Shown here: positions 1 through 7,991 of the stretch, piece by piece
Position numbering within the stretch: the stretch's first letter is position 1
Layout of the letters: each line of letters begins with the position of its first letter
Assembly: GCA_020248785.1 (NCBI GenBank)
Contig: JADCGX010000001.1
Span: 1-64,000 of the forward strand
DNA from: Burkholderiales bacterium
GTDB taxonomy: Bacteria > Pseudomonadota > Gammaproteobacteria > Burkholderiales > Burkholderiaceae_F
DNA length: 64,000 nt
Reading direction: 5' to 3'
Made by a program: the position numbers and the translations under genes
The notes under the pieces: model-generated
What the model saw: only the letters and a program-made list of their open reading frames with translations
What the model was told of the DNA's origin: nothing
The model's database searches: none

Positions 1-2
1 GC

Positions 3-65
3 CACCACCCCTTGCGCGAGCTGTTCGCCCTGGCCGCCGCTCGGCTGGCCGCGCTCAGCCCGTAG
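3..65 (+). CDS. 3' end of an unidentified gene entering from the left edge
   Basis: One frame is open from the left edge and ends at a TAG at 63-65, reading HHPLRELFALAAARLAALSP. The Leu/Ala-rich composition suits an amphipathic C-terminal helix of a real protein, but only about 20 residues are visible and no family can be named. The next 199 bp, up to the end of the following minus-strand gene, show no further gene. Confidence 0.3.
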   Translation, partial: HHPLRELFALAAARLAALSP

Positions 66-264
66 CCCCCCATCCAGTGCCTGGCCCGCGCGTTGACACC
101 AACCAGGCCCGCGGCCCAAGTCGGGGAGGGGGCGCGTGCGCCCCGCGGCCATCATCCCGACAGAGCAACGCTGTAATGACCCGCTTACGCCATCAGAAAC
201 ACCCAAATGGCACGGTCACTTGCTCCACCAGGCCCATACGGCAGTGACTGGTGAAACATCCGGG

Positions 265-933
265 CTAGCAGGCGCTGGGCAGCGCGCGCGCCGGGCGCGA
301 GGTCACGCTGCGCAGCAGCGCCTGCGTCAGTCGCACGCAAAAGTCGATGCGCGGCGCGGCGCGGGTTGCCAGGTCCATCCGGGCGAGTTCGGCCTCGTCA
401 TCGCGGCGGGCGATGCCCGTGAGCCGCTCGATCACGCGCTCAAGCCGCACCCACAGTTGCAGCTCTTCCAGCACCGGGTTGAGCAGGCTGGTGAGCACGC
501 AGTAGTGCGTGTTGCGCGCGCCTTGATGGTGCTTGGCGTGATGACGCGTCGTTTGCAGCACTTGCGTGCGCTGCGCCCAGTGCACGACGCGCGGCAGCTC
601 TTCGGCGCGCATGTGCGCCCACTTATGCACCTGGTTGGCGTTGGCCACCAGCAGCACAAGCAGAGCGACGTGCCGGCTTAGCGCATCGAGCGCGAACGCA
701 ATCGCAACCACCAGGGCGCCGAGCAGCAGCAGGTCCCAACTGCTGTCCCAGTAACCCTTGGCCAGAAACTCGCGCGGCCTGGCGTGGTGGCGCAGGTTGT
801 CGCGCGCGACGCGACCGAGCAGGCCGTCGCCCGTGCGGGCATAGGCGTCTTCCCACCAGTGCACCAGGCCCGAGACAAGGTCCGCAAGCAGGACTGTGAA
901 CAGCAATGCGCCAAGAAATTCGACCAGCTCCAT
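265..933 (-). CDS. CarF/PEDS1-type (plasmanylethanolamine desaturase family) membrane protein
   Basis: 222 aa from the ATG at 933; nine residues can be added upstream in frame, but the shorter form starts directly with the first membrane segment. The histidine pattern of the Kua/TMEM189 (PEDS1) and CarF family is present: HWWED at residues 25-29, HH at 49-50, HKWAH at 103-107, then HHAKHH at 131-136 followed by THYC near 142-145. Hydrophobic stretches lie near residues 5-24 and 65-100. Known members (human PEDS1, Myxococcus CarF) make the vinyl-ether bond of plasmalogens using a di-iron centre in the membrane; that role is inferred here from motifs only. No ether-lipid synthesis gene is adjacent. 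It appears monocistronic. Confidence 0.75.
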   Translation of the reverse strand: MELVEFLGALLFTVLLADLVSGLVHWWEDAYARTGDGLLGRVARDNLRHHARPREFLAKGYWDSSWDLLLLGALVVAIAFALDALSRHVALLVLLVANANQVHKWAHMRAEELPRVVHWAQRTQVLQTTRHHAKHHQGARNTHYCVLTSLLNPVLEELQLWVRLERVIERLTGIARRDDEAELARMDLATRAAPRIDFCVRLTQALLRSVTSRPARALPSAC

Positions 934-1220
934 ACGGCCTCGAAGGGCAAGCCGCCACATGACGGCGAGCGCAGCTCGTGGTGGCGCCTAGGGGCGGACA
1001 AAGGGCGGCCGCCGCGGTATCGGGCGGCGATACCGGGGGGGGTGAAGCGCTGGCGATGGATGCGGCCACTGCGCGGACGCATGGCGGCGGCGCAGAACAC
1101 CGCCGTTCGGCCGTGCAGGCACTAAGCCGGAGCAGGTCCGTCCTGAAAAACAGACCGGTGGCTTGAGCGGGGCCTGGGCGCGTGGCAGCCCGGAGTCCAT
1201 GCCACCGACCAGGCCGCATT

Positions 1221-1259
1221 GAGGTGCAAGAGCGATGGCGCAGCCATCGCGTGCACCTC
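1221..1259 (-). terminator. Two-tier GC-rich hairpin at the 3' end of the DUF1993 gene
   Basis: An 8-bp outer stem (GAGGTGCA with TGCACCTC) encloses a second 8-bp stem (GCGATGGC with GCCATCGC) around a 3-nt loop. It overlaps the stop codon of the minus-strand gene ending at 1258. No T-tract follows, so it is at best a weak or Rho-assisted terminator or an mRNA-stabilising structure. It is the only structure I see in the 324-bp gap 934-1257. Confidence 0.4.
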
Positions 1260-1761
1260 AAATCGCGCCAATGAAGTCCCGCTTGCCGATGTCCACCCCG
1301 GCGTGCCGCAGGATCGCGTAGGCGGTGGTGACATGGAAGTAGAAGTTGGGCATCGCCATGGTGAGCAGGTAGGGCTGTGCGGCCACGACCTTGGTCTCGC
1401 CGCGCACCTGCAGCGTGATCTGCCGCTGCGCGCCGGCGTCGATGTCAGCGGCCTGGAAGCCCTGCAAGAACTCGATGGTGCGCGCGATGCGGGCCTTCAG
1501 ATCCGCGATGCTCGCCTCGTTGTCCTCCCACTTGGGCGGCTCCTGTCCGGCCAGGCGCGCGACCGAGCCCTTGGCGAAGTCACAGGCGATCTGGACCTGG
1601 CGCGTCAGCGGGAACATGTCGGGCGCCAGGCGCATGTCGAGCAGCACCTTGGGCTCGATCTTCTTGGTCTCGGCAAACGCGGCCGCCTTGTCGAGGATGG
1701 CCGACAGGTTGGTCAGCATCCGCGCATAGACGGGCACGGACACGGCATGCATGGACAGCAT
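1258..1761 (-). CDS. DUF1993 family protein
   Basis: 167 aa starting MLSMHAVSVPVYARMLTNLS. The N-terminal pattern (a short helix, then YxxMLxNLSAILDKA), the central DMFPLTRQVQIACD segment and the C-terminal PNFYFHVTTAYAILRHAGVDIGKRDF match the DUF1993 family, helical-bundle proteins distantly like DinB four-helix proteins. No catalytic role is established for the family. The protein has no signal peptide and is expected in the cytoplasm. Two in-frame ATG codons lie nine bases apart (1761 and 1752); the upstream one is used here. It lies just downstream of the SET-domain gene on the same strand (60 bp), so the two may be co-transcribed. Confidence 0.8.
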   Translation of the reverse strand: MLSMHAVSVPVYARMLTNLSAILDKAAAFAETKKIEPKVLLDMRLAPDMFPLTRQVQIACDFAKGSVARLAGQEPPKWEDNEASIADLKARIARTIEFLQGFQAADIDAGAQRQITLQVRGETKVVAAQPYLLTMAMPNFYFHVTTAYAILRHAGVDIGKRDFIGAI

Positions 1762-1821
1762 CTTGGTTCTCCCCGGGCGCACGCCCGACTGCGAGTTGAT
1801 GAAGTTGCCTGGAGAGGACGC

Positions 1822-2415
1822 TCAGTTCGACGCGCGCTTGGCGGTCTTGCGCCTGGCCGTCCTTGCCTTGCTTGTCTTGCTTGTCTTGCCGCCCGCGCCG
1901 CGCTTGGCGCTCGTCTTGGCTGGCTTGCGCCGCTTGAGCGCGAGCATGGTGCCGCGGCAGGTCTTGGCGCCACAGCGACACTCGTACTGCTTCCTCAGCG
2001 TCGGCGTGAGGCGCTCGTCAATCAGCAGGCCGTAGTCGTAATTCAGCTCCTCGCCGGCCTTGATGGCACGCAGCGTCTGAACGAACACCCGCTGGCCCTG
2101 TTCATCTTCCTCGGTCTCGCAATTGGGCGCGCACGAGTGGTTGATGTAGCGCGCCGCGTTGCCGCCGACCGCTGCATCGATCACGGTCTTGCCGTCGGAC
2201 AGAGAGAAGAAGAACGTGTGATGCGGATCATCCGGGTCCGAGGGCGGCCGACGATCCGCCTCCTTCCAGGTGATGCGCTCGCCCTTGTACTCGACGATGC
2301 GCTCGCCCTTTTTCAGGTCGCGCGCCGCATAGACACCACGGCCGTGCACCTTGGAGTTGCGAACGATGATCTTGGACTTGCGCGGGGCCGGTGCGGCGGA
2401 CTTGCTGACAGGCAT
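1822..2415 (-). CDS. SET-domain protein lysine methyltransferase with basic tail
   Basis: 197 aa. Residues about 16-130 form a SET domain with the two signature motifs that build the SAM and lysine channel: NHSCAPN at 92-98 and ELNYDYG at 123-129. A post-SET cysteine cluster follows (CRCGAKTCRG at 146-155), which together with a SET-core Cys would bind zinc. The last 37 residues are almost entirely Lys, Arg, Ala, Ser and Thr, resembling the tails of bacterial histone H1-like proteins. The protein should methylate a lysine side chain; the substrate is unknown, and the basic tail suggests nucleic-acid or nucleoid association (inference). Bacterial SET proteins of this compact type are often attributed to transfer from eukaryotes. 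Confidence 0.85.
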   Translation of the reverse strand: MPVSKSAAPAPRKSKIIVRNSKVHGRGVYAARDLKKGERIVEYKGERITWKEADRRPPSDPDDPHHTFFFSLSDGKTVIDAAVGGNAARYINHSCAPNCETEEDEQGQRVFVQTLRAIKAGEELNYDYGLLIDERLTPTLRKQYECRCGAKTCRGTMLALKRRKPAKTSAKRGAGGKTSKTSKARTARRKTAKRASN

Positions 2416-2637
2416 GGCAGAAGCGAGGCAGAAGGGTTAGGCGGCGGGCGAGTATGCCTGAGCGCACCGACACGGGCATCGGGGCGACGCGCAGGGAGCC
2501 GAGCGTCACGGCCACCGGGACGGTCGACGCTCAGGATGAACGGGCTCGGCACGCGCCCGCTCTGGCGCGGAGCCTGTCTGTCGCCCCGCGAGCGAGGCGC
2601 GCACGAGCGGTTCGGCCAATTGCGCCCATCGCGAGCG

Positions 2638-4725
2638 CTACATCCCCAGAGCTTCCGACAGCGAGGTCCACGGCCGCGTCTTCAGCACGTCGATCAGGTT
2701 GTTGAACTGATCGGTCCACAGTGACATGTGAGGTACTGGCGCGAGCGGCTGCGCGCGCTCGGCGAGCGTGCCGGTGAAGGCCGCCGGATCCTTGGCCAGC
2801 AGCACCCAGTCGGTACCGAAGGCGAGCACATCGTTGCTGGGCGCATCTTCCACATGCTTGACTGTGAGGCCGGCGGCTTGCGCGATGTTGGCCAGCACGG
2901 GCTTCAGATCAAGAAAGCGGTTGGAGACATGGATCGCGATCAACCCCTGCGGGGCCAGATGCCGGGTATAAAGCTCGATGGCCTCGCGCGTGATCAGATG
3001 CACCGGGATCGAGTCGCTGGAAAACGCGTCCACCGCCAGCACGTCGAACCGCTGCGGTGTTCCAAGTTCGCGCTCAAGCGACAGGCGTGCGTCGCCCAGA
3101 GCGAACTCGAGCTTGACCTGACGTTCCTCGGCGGCGGCAAGGTAGGTGAAGTGGCTGCGCGCCAGCGCGAGCACGTCGGGGTCGAGCTCGTACACGCGCA
3201 TGGTGTCGCCCGCGCGGCCGTAGGCCGTGAGCGTGCCCACGCCCAGGCCGATCACGCCGATTCGCACCGGCCCGAGCGCCTGCTTGCTCTCGATCGCCAA
3301 CCCCACGCCGGAGGTGCGCGCGTAGTACGTGCCCGGCTCGTGCTGGTACTTGCCGTTGGTGAACTGCTCGCCGTGCAGGATGACCCCGTGCAGCAGGCGC
3401 CGCACCTGCAGCTCGCCGCTGCCAGCCTCGCGCACGCGCAGCGTGCCGTAGAAGTTGCGCTGCATGACCATCGTGTCGTCCTTGAGAAAGGCGACATACG
3501 AGAAACCGTAATAGGCGGTGGCGGCGGTGGCGATCAGCGCCGGCCCGAGCAGGGTCTTGCGATCCCAGGCCAGCAACACCGCGAGTGCCGAGAGCGCAAA
3601 CAGCGCCAGCGGCAACTCGTAGTAGGTGGGGAACACGCGTGGCGCCACCAGGGCGACGGCCAGGCCGCCCAGCGCGCCACCGAGCGAGAGCATCAGGTAA
3701 AAGCTGGTGAGGTAGCGCGGTGCTGGCTTTCGGTGGGCCAGCTCCCCATGGCAGAACATGCAGGCGAGGAACACGCCGAGCGAGTACAGCGGAATCGCCA
3801 GGCTGACGTCGAGCACGCCCCGCTCGGCCGACAGGCCCCAGGACATCGCAACGAACAGCATCAGGCAGGGCAGCAGCCACCAGCGTTGTTCGTACCAGCC
3901 GCGCCCGCCGCGGCCTTCAAAGGCGAGCACGAAGGTGAACAGATACAGCGACAGCGGCAGCACCCACAGAAACGGCACGCTGGCGATGTTCTGCGTGATG
4001 TGGCTGGTGGACGCCAGCAGCACGATCGAGCCCAGCGCCGACAACGTCAGCCACAGCGCGTAGTCGCCGGCGCGCGGCGTCGGTCCCTCCGCCGCCGCCG
4101 CGCCGCTGCTGCTGGACGCGGCCTGCGCCTTAGCCACGCCGTGCAGCCGCTGCCGGCTCTGCCACGCGGTCAGCGCGCAAGTCAGGACGAACAGCGCGTA
4201 GGCGCCGCTCCAAACCAGCGACTGCTGGCGCGACGAAGAAAACGGCTCGATGGCGAACGGAAATGCCAGCAGCCCCACCAAAGAACCGAAGTTCGACAAC
4301 GCGAACAGCCGGTACACGGTCTTCTCGGGAAAGCGGTGCGCGACCCAAGTCTGCACCAGCGGGCCGGTGGTCGACAGCAGCAGATACGGCAGGCCGATGG
4401 TCGCCGTGAGCAGCACGATGATGGACAGGGCCGCGTCGGCGTCGGCGGTGGGCTTGAGCGCAGCGCTCGGGATGATCGGCAGGAACGCCAGGCTGATCAG
4501 CAGCAGCGCGATGTGCAGGCCCGACTGCTGCTTTGGCGTCAGGTGCCGTGTCGTCAGGTGCGCGTAGGAGTAGCCGGCCAGCAGCAGCACCTGGAAGAAC
4601 ACCATGCAGGTGGTCCACACCGCCGAGGTGCCGCCGAACCACGCGAGGATCTGCTTGGCGATGATCGGCTGGACCAGGAACAGCAGGAACGCCGACAGCA
4701 GAATCGTGGAGGCGAAAAGCAGCAT
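2638..4725 (-). CDS. Membrane-fused spermidine synthase-like protein
   Basis: 695 aa from the ATG at 4725 (MLLFASTILLS), which places a membrane segment at the very N-terminus; an in-frame start at 4851 would add 42 polar residues unlike family members. The first about 400 residues hold some ten hydrophobic helices (QPIIAKQILAWFGG is typical). The C-terminal third is a SpeE-like Rossmann fold: GLGVGTLTAYGR and YELDPDVLALAR form the SAM or decarboxy-SAM site, and DVLAVDAFSSDSIPVHL carries the catalytic Asp region. The product may be an aminopropyltransferase-like enzyme tethered to the inner membrane; its substrate is unproven. The 222-bp gap to the SET gene downstream shows no clear structure. 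Confidence 0.8.
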   Translation of the reverse strand: MLLFASTILLSAFLLFLVQPIIAKQILAWFGGTSAVWTTCMVFFQVLLLAGYSYAHLTTRHLTPKQQSGLHIALLLISLAFLPIIPSAALKPTADADAALSIIVLLTATIGLPYLLLSTTGPLVQTWVAHRFPEKTVYRLFALSNFGSLVGLLAFPFAIEPFSSSRQQSLVWSGAYALFVLTCALTAWQSRQRLHGVAKAQAASSSSGAAAAEGPTPRAGDYALWLTLSALGSIVLLASTSHITQNIASVPFLWVLPLSLYLFTFVLAFEGRGGRGWYEQRWWLLPCLMLFVAMSWGLSAERGVLDVSLAIPLYSLGVFLACMFCHGELAHRKPAPRYLTSFYLMLSLGGALGGLAVALVAPRVFPTYYELPLALFALSALAVLLAWDRKTLLGPALIATAATAYYGFSYVAFLKDDTMVMQRNFYGTLRVREAGSGELQVRRLLHGVILHGEQFTNGKYQHEPGTYYARTSGVGLAIESKQALGPVRIGVIGLGVGTLTAYGRAGDTMRVYELDPDVLALARSHFTYLAAAEERQVKLEFALGDARLSLERELGTPQRFDVLAVDAFSSDSIPVHLITREAIELYTRHLAPQGLIAIHVSNRFLDLKPVLANIAQAAGLTVKHVEDAPSNDVLAFGTDWVLLAKDPAAFTGTLAERAQPLAPVPHMSLWTDQFNNLIDVLKTRPWTSLSEALGM

Positions 4726-4950
4726 GGCACCCGGCCCCGGGGCAAGACCCGGCACTTGAACAAAGGGGCGCGATTGTCTCACCGCGGCCCTCGCCTGCGC
4801 GTGCTTCGGCGCTCGCCCTCGAGACGCTCCGGATGCGCCATGCTTATTCACGCTTCGCCAGACTCAAGAGCGGCAGCCACGTGCCGATCCCCGGGGGAGG
4901 CCCTGGATCGCCCGCGTGCCACGTGGGCCAGCGCCGTGCAGTGATCCGCC

Positions 4951-6159
4951 GTGTTCGATTCGCCCGCTGCCCTCGACGAACGTCCCGACCGCCAGCAGGC
5001 CGGCTGGCTGGATGCTGTGCGCATGGGCTGGTCGGTCATCGTGGCACGCGACGCGCGGCCGGTCGGTTTTCGGCTGGCCATCGTGCCGACGACCAGCGCC
5101 GCAGCGCAGTCGGCGGTGCTCGACAGCGTGCTGGCCGGTTTCGCTGGCGACGACACACCCGGCCTGCCGCATGGTCTGGTGCTGCTGGCACCGCAGGGTC
5201 TGGTGCTGGATGAGGGGTTGCTGCGCTGGAGCCCGCCGCGCAACGTGCTGCTCGAAGTGCCGCAAGATGCGCTCGACGACGACAACACCACCCAGCTTCT
5301 GTACGAAGTGCAGCGCCACGGCATCCGCCTGGCGTTGCGCGCTAACGCCGGCAGCAGCCAGCCGCGCGACCGGCTGGCCCTGTTCCAGTACGTGATCGAT
5401 GTCGCCGGCAGCGCCCGGCCACCTGGCGATGTGGCCTTGATCGCCACGGGCGCCACTTCGCGCGCGCAGTGCGATGCAGCCTTCAAGCAGGGCGCCAGCG
5501 CCGTGCTCGGCTGGCCCGCCGAGGCCGCGCCGCCGGGCAGCGGACTGCAGCCACAACAACGCGCCGTGCTCGAGCTCATTCGCATGGTGCAGGCCAATGC
5601 AGACCTGCGCGACTTGGAGCGTGCGTTCAAGGCCGAGCCCTTGCTCGCCTATCTGCTGCTCACGCTGGTCAACAGCCCGGCATTCGTGCGCAGTGGACCC
5701 GTTGCGTCGCTGTCGCAAGCGATCGGCCTGCTCGGCTACAAGCGGCTGGTCAAGTGGCTGGTGCTGCTGCTGGTGATCGCCTCGAAGAGCAGCCGTTCGC
5801 TACCCGCCATTTACTGCGCCGTCGCGCGCGGCTTTGCCATGGAGCAGTTGGCCGCCGCCGCCGGCTTGCCCGTCAACGCACACGACGACTGCTTTGTGGT
5901 CGGCGTGTTCTCTCTGCTCGACCGCGTCACCGGTCAGCCGCTGACCGCACTCATCGGCGAGAACCTGCTGCCGCCCGCCGTGAGAGAAGCGCTGCTCGCC
6001 GGCATGGGGCCGCATGCCGGCTATCTCGCGCTCGCAGCGCAGCTCGATGGCCTGGGCATGCAGGCGCAGGCCACGCCCATGGTGCTCGATGCCGCATCAA
6101 TCAATCGCGCGCTGCTGCTGGCGTTGTCGGCCAACGACGCGCTGCAGAGCGTGGTTTAG
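4951..6159 (+). CDS. Degenerate EAL plus HDOD domain signalling protein
   Basis: 402 aa with a GTG start at 4951, divergent from the spermidine-synthase-like gene. Residues 1-190 resemble the EAL half of YuxH-type proteins, but the catalytic EAL triad is absent (LLEVPQDAL lies where it would be), so cyclic-di-GMP hydrolysis is unlikely. Residues about 200-400 match the HDOD fold: QANADLRDLERAFKAEPLLAY, then LVNSPAF and SLSQAIGLLGYKRLVKWL. HDOD proteins act in signalling without the metal-binding HD residues. The partner is unknown; proteins of this architecture are common in motile or pilus-bearing Betaproteobacteria, and this window carries a type IV pilus cluster about 35 kb away. Confidence 0.75.
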   Translation: MFDSPAALDERPDRQQAGWLDAVRMGWSVIVARDARPVGFRLAIVPTTSAAAQSAVLDSVLAGFAGDDTPGLPHGLVLLAPQGLVLDEGLLRWSPPRNVLLEVPQDALDDDNTTQLLYEVQRHGIRLALRANAGSSQPRDRLALFQYVIDVAGSARPPGDVALIATGATSRAQCDAAFKQGASAVLGWPAEAAPPGSGLQPQQRAVLELIRMVQANADLRDLERAFKAEPLLAYLLLTLVNSPAFVRSGPVASLSQAIGLLGYKRLVKWLVLLLVIASKSSRSLPAIYCAVARGFAMEQLAAAAGLPVNAHDDCFVVGVFSLLDRVTGQPLTALIGENLLPPAVREALLAGMGPHAGYLALAAQLDGLGMQAQATPMVLDAASINRALLLALSANDALQSVV

Positions 6160-6505
6160 CTTGCAATCGGCCGGGACCGGCCGAACAGCCGCGGAGGGTG
6201 ATCAAGGCGCGCACCCGATGCAACAGTCCACGCCTTGAACGGCGGCTCGGCCGACTCGCACTCCGGCGGTGGCCACGCCCGCATCGCCCCGGACCGGCTA
6301 CCGAAGGGCGGTTTGCGCTTCTCCGCTTACAACAGCCCCAGCTTCAGCCGCCAGCACTCCGAACAGCCGCGACGCCCCCGGAGCGAAGGGTGTGGCGACG
6401 CAGTGCGCTGAGTCACCGCGCGCTATCGGCCGGCTGACACGGCGCGCCGTTGGCGACGTGTTGGCGTCAATCCACGCAGCCAGGGTGCTCGCCGTCGCTG
6501 CGCGC

Positions 6506-6836
6506 TGGCTGCGCGCCTCGGTCGGGCCGACCGTGCGACTGATCGCGGTGGACGACATCGACTTTCTGCGCTCCGACGAGAAGTACACGCCGATCGCCTG
6601 GCGCGGCGACGGCGGCGCGCCGACCGAAGCGGAGGTCCGCACGTCGCTGAAGGAACTGGTGGCGCAACTGGACCCGAACCAGTTCGCGCAAGCGCACCGC
6701 TCGGTGGCGGTCAATCTGCGCTCGGTCAGTCATGTCACGCGTGCCGAGGACGAGACCGCCGACATCCACCTCAAAGGGCAGCGCGAGGTGCTTCCGGCGA
6801 GCCGCAGTTACCTGCCCCCTGTTCAAGCAGATGTGA
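6506..6836 (+). pseudogene. Remnant of a LytTR response regulator (DNA-binding domain only, frameshifted)
   Basis: The frame through 6506-6811 encodes a near-complete LytTR DNA-binding domain: RWLRASVGPTVRLIAVDD, IDFLRSDEKYTPIAW, VRTSLKELVAQLDPNQF, then AHRSVAVNLRSVSHVTRA and REVLPASRSYL. At 6815-6819 a run of five C shifts the frame; removing one C gives YLPLFKQM and a stop at 6834-6836, the normal LytTR C-terminus also seen in the intact regulator at 20306-21088 (YVHLFKQM). No receiver domain, conserved Asp or start codon with ribosome site is recognisable between 6160 and 6500. I read this as a truncated, frameshifted gene. The rest of the 816-bp stretch 6160-6975 holds nothing else I recognise. 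Confidence 0.75.
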
Positions 6837-6975
6837 CCGGCCGCGCCGGGATCGGCGGCGCGTTCGGCGCCGCTAGGCACCCATTCGCGCAACGCCCGTG
6901 CGCCTCGTCGCACGGCGCCGCTGCCGGCGCAGCGCCGGGTGCACACTGAAGCGCCTCTTCAAGGAGCATCGCGCG

Positions 6976-7314
6976 ATGAACGCATGGACGGCTTTGGTTG
7001 TCGCCGGTGTGTTGGAGGTCGTTTGGGCCACCAGCATGAAGGCGTCCCAGGGATTTACCAGGCACCACTACACCGCGCTGACGTTCGCTGCGGCGTGGGC
7101 CAGTTTCTGGCTTCTCGGCACCGCGATGAAGACGCTGCCGGCCGGCACGGCCTACGCCGTGTGGACCGGCATCGGCGCGGTCGGCGTCGCGGTGCTGGGC
7201 ATCTTGTTCTTCAAGGAGCCGGTCACGCTCGCGAGAATCGGTTGCATCGCGCTGATCGTTCTCGGGATTGCGGGTCTCAAGATGCTCGGCGGGTCGAGCG
7301 CGAGCGGGTTGTAA
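6976..7314 (+). CDS. SMR-family exporter of the Gdx/SugE (guanidinium) subtype
   Basis: 112 aa with four hydrophobic helices, the usual length of small multidrug resistance transporters. The essential glutamate is E14 in GVLEVVWATSMK, and the sequence LPAGTAYAVWTGIGAVG is close to E. coli SugE/Gdx rather than EmrE. Gdx proteins are dual-topology dimers that export guanidinium in exchange for protons. A strong AAGGAG (6961-6966) nine bases before the ATG supports this start. No guanidine riboswitch could be made out in the roughly 140 bp upstream, and no urea carboxylase or other guanidine gene is nearby, so the guanidinium specificity rests on family resemblance. Confidence 0.85.
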   Translation: MNAWTALVVAGVLEVVWATSMKASQGFTRHHYTALTFAAAWASFWLLGTAMKTLPAGTAYAVWTGIGAVGVAVLGILFFKEPVTLARIGCIALIVLGIAGLKMLGGSSASGL

Positions 7315-7553
7315 GTTCATTGCCAGACCGGTCGGGCGGCTTTGTCGTTTGCGCGGAAGCGGGGCTGCGTTGTACGAGACTCGCGCCGCGCTTCGGCCCC
7401 TCGCTACAACTTCCGTCCGGTCTCCGCGCGGCGCCGTCGCTGGCGCCGGGGTGGGTCGATTCGCGCCGCTCGCCGGAATGCCGTCGCAAAGCACTGGCCG
7501 CACGGCATGGCAAGGCGCACGCTGGCGTCCATCCCCACCCGACGGAGCCATCG

Positions 7554-7991
7554 ATGCCCACTTCTCTTTCTGTCCGCGCCGCCGCCGCGACGCTCCTTTC
7601 TGCCGGCGCCCTCACCGCCGTAGCCGCCGAAGTGACCGTCGAAGTGCGCGGCATCATCGGCAGCGACGGCGCAGTGCTGGTGGCTGTGTACGACTCGCCC
7701 GAGCAATGGCTGCGCAAGCCGGTACGCGCCGTTCGCCTGCCGGCCCAGCCGGGTCAGGCGGTGCGTGGCAGCCTGGGCGATCTGCCGCCGGGGACCTACG
7801 CGATCTCGGCCATCCACGACCGCAACGGCAATGGCAAGCTCGACGCGAATGTGTTTGGTATCCCGACCGAGCCTTATGCCTACTCCAACGACGCGAGCGG
7901 CTTCATGGGGCCGGCGCGGTTCGAGCAGGCCCGTTTCAGCGTGGGCGCGGAAGCGCTGGCCTTGGTCATCGACTTCAAGGGGGCGCAATGA
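7554..7991 (+). CDS. Secreted DUF2141 protein
   Basis: 145 aa. An N-terminal signal peptide (about residues 1-25, ending TAVAAE) precedes a beta-rich domain with the DUF2141 pattern: GSDGAVLVAVYD, then GDLPPGTYAISAIHDRNGNGKLD and a C-terminal PTEPYAYSNDASGFMGPARFEQARF. A GGAG at 7544-7547 sits six bases before the ATG. The NGNGKLD loop resembles a calcium-binding turn but is standard for the family. The stop codon overlaps the start of the carotenoid oxygenase gene (ATGA), so the two are translationally coupled. The function of DUF2141 is unknown; here it would be periplasmic or extracellular. The 239 bp upstream (7315-7553) contain no further gene. Confidence 0.85.
   Translation: MPTSLSVRAAAATLLSAGALTAVAAEVTVEVRGIIGSDGAVLVAVYDSPEQWLRKPVRAVRLPAQPGQAVRGSLGDLPPGTYAISAIHDRNGNGKLDANVFGIPTEPYAYSNDASGFMGPARFEQARFSVGAEALALVIDFKGAQ

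Noticed and set aside
2728..4944. Long open frame (738 codons) on the plus strand opposite the spermidine-synthase-like gene
   Set aside because: It mirrors the codon structure of the true gene on the other strand; its translation is Arg/Gln/His-rich without domain motifs. High GC content makes long antisense frames common. The same holds for the frames opposite topB (12231-13463) and dctP to dctM.
6840..6975. Guanidine riboswitch upstream of the Gdx-type exporter
   Set aside because: No pair of small hairpins with ACGR loops and no ykkC-type core could be made out; the GC-rich pairs present are not specific. A covariance-model search would settle it.
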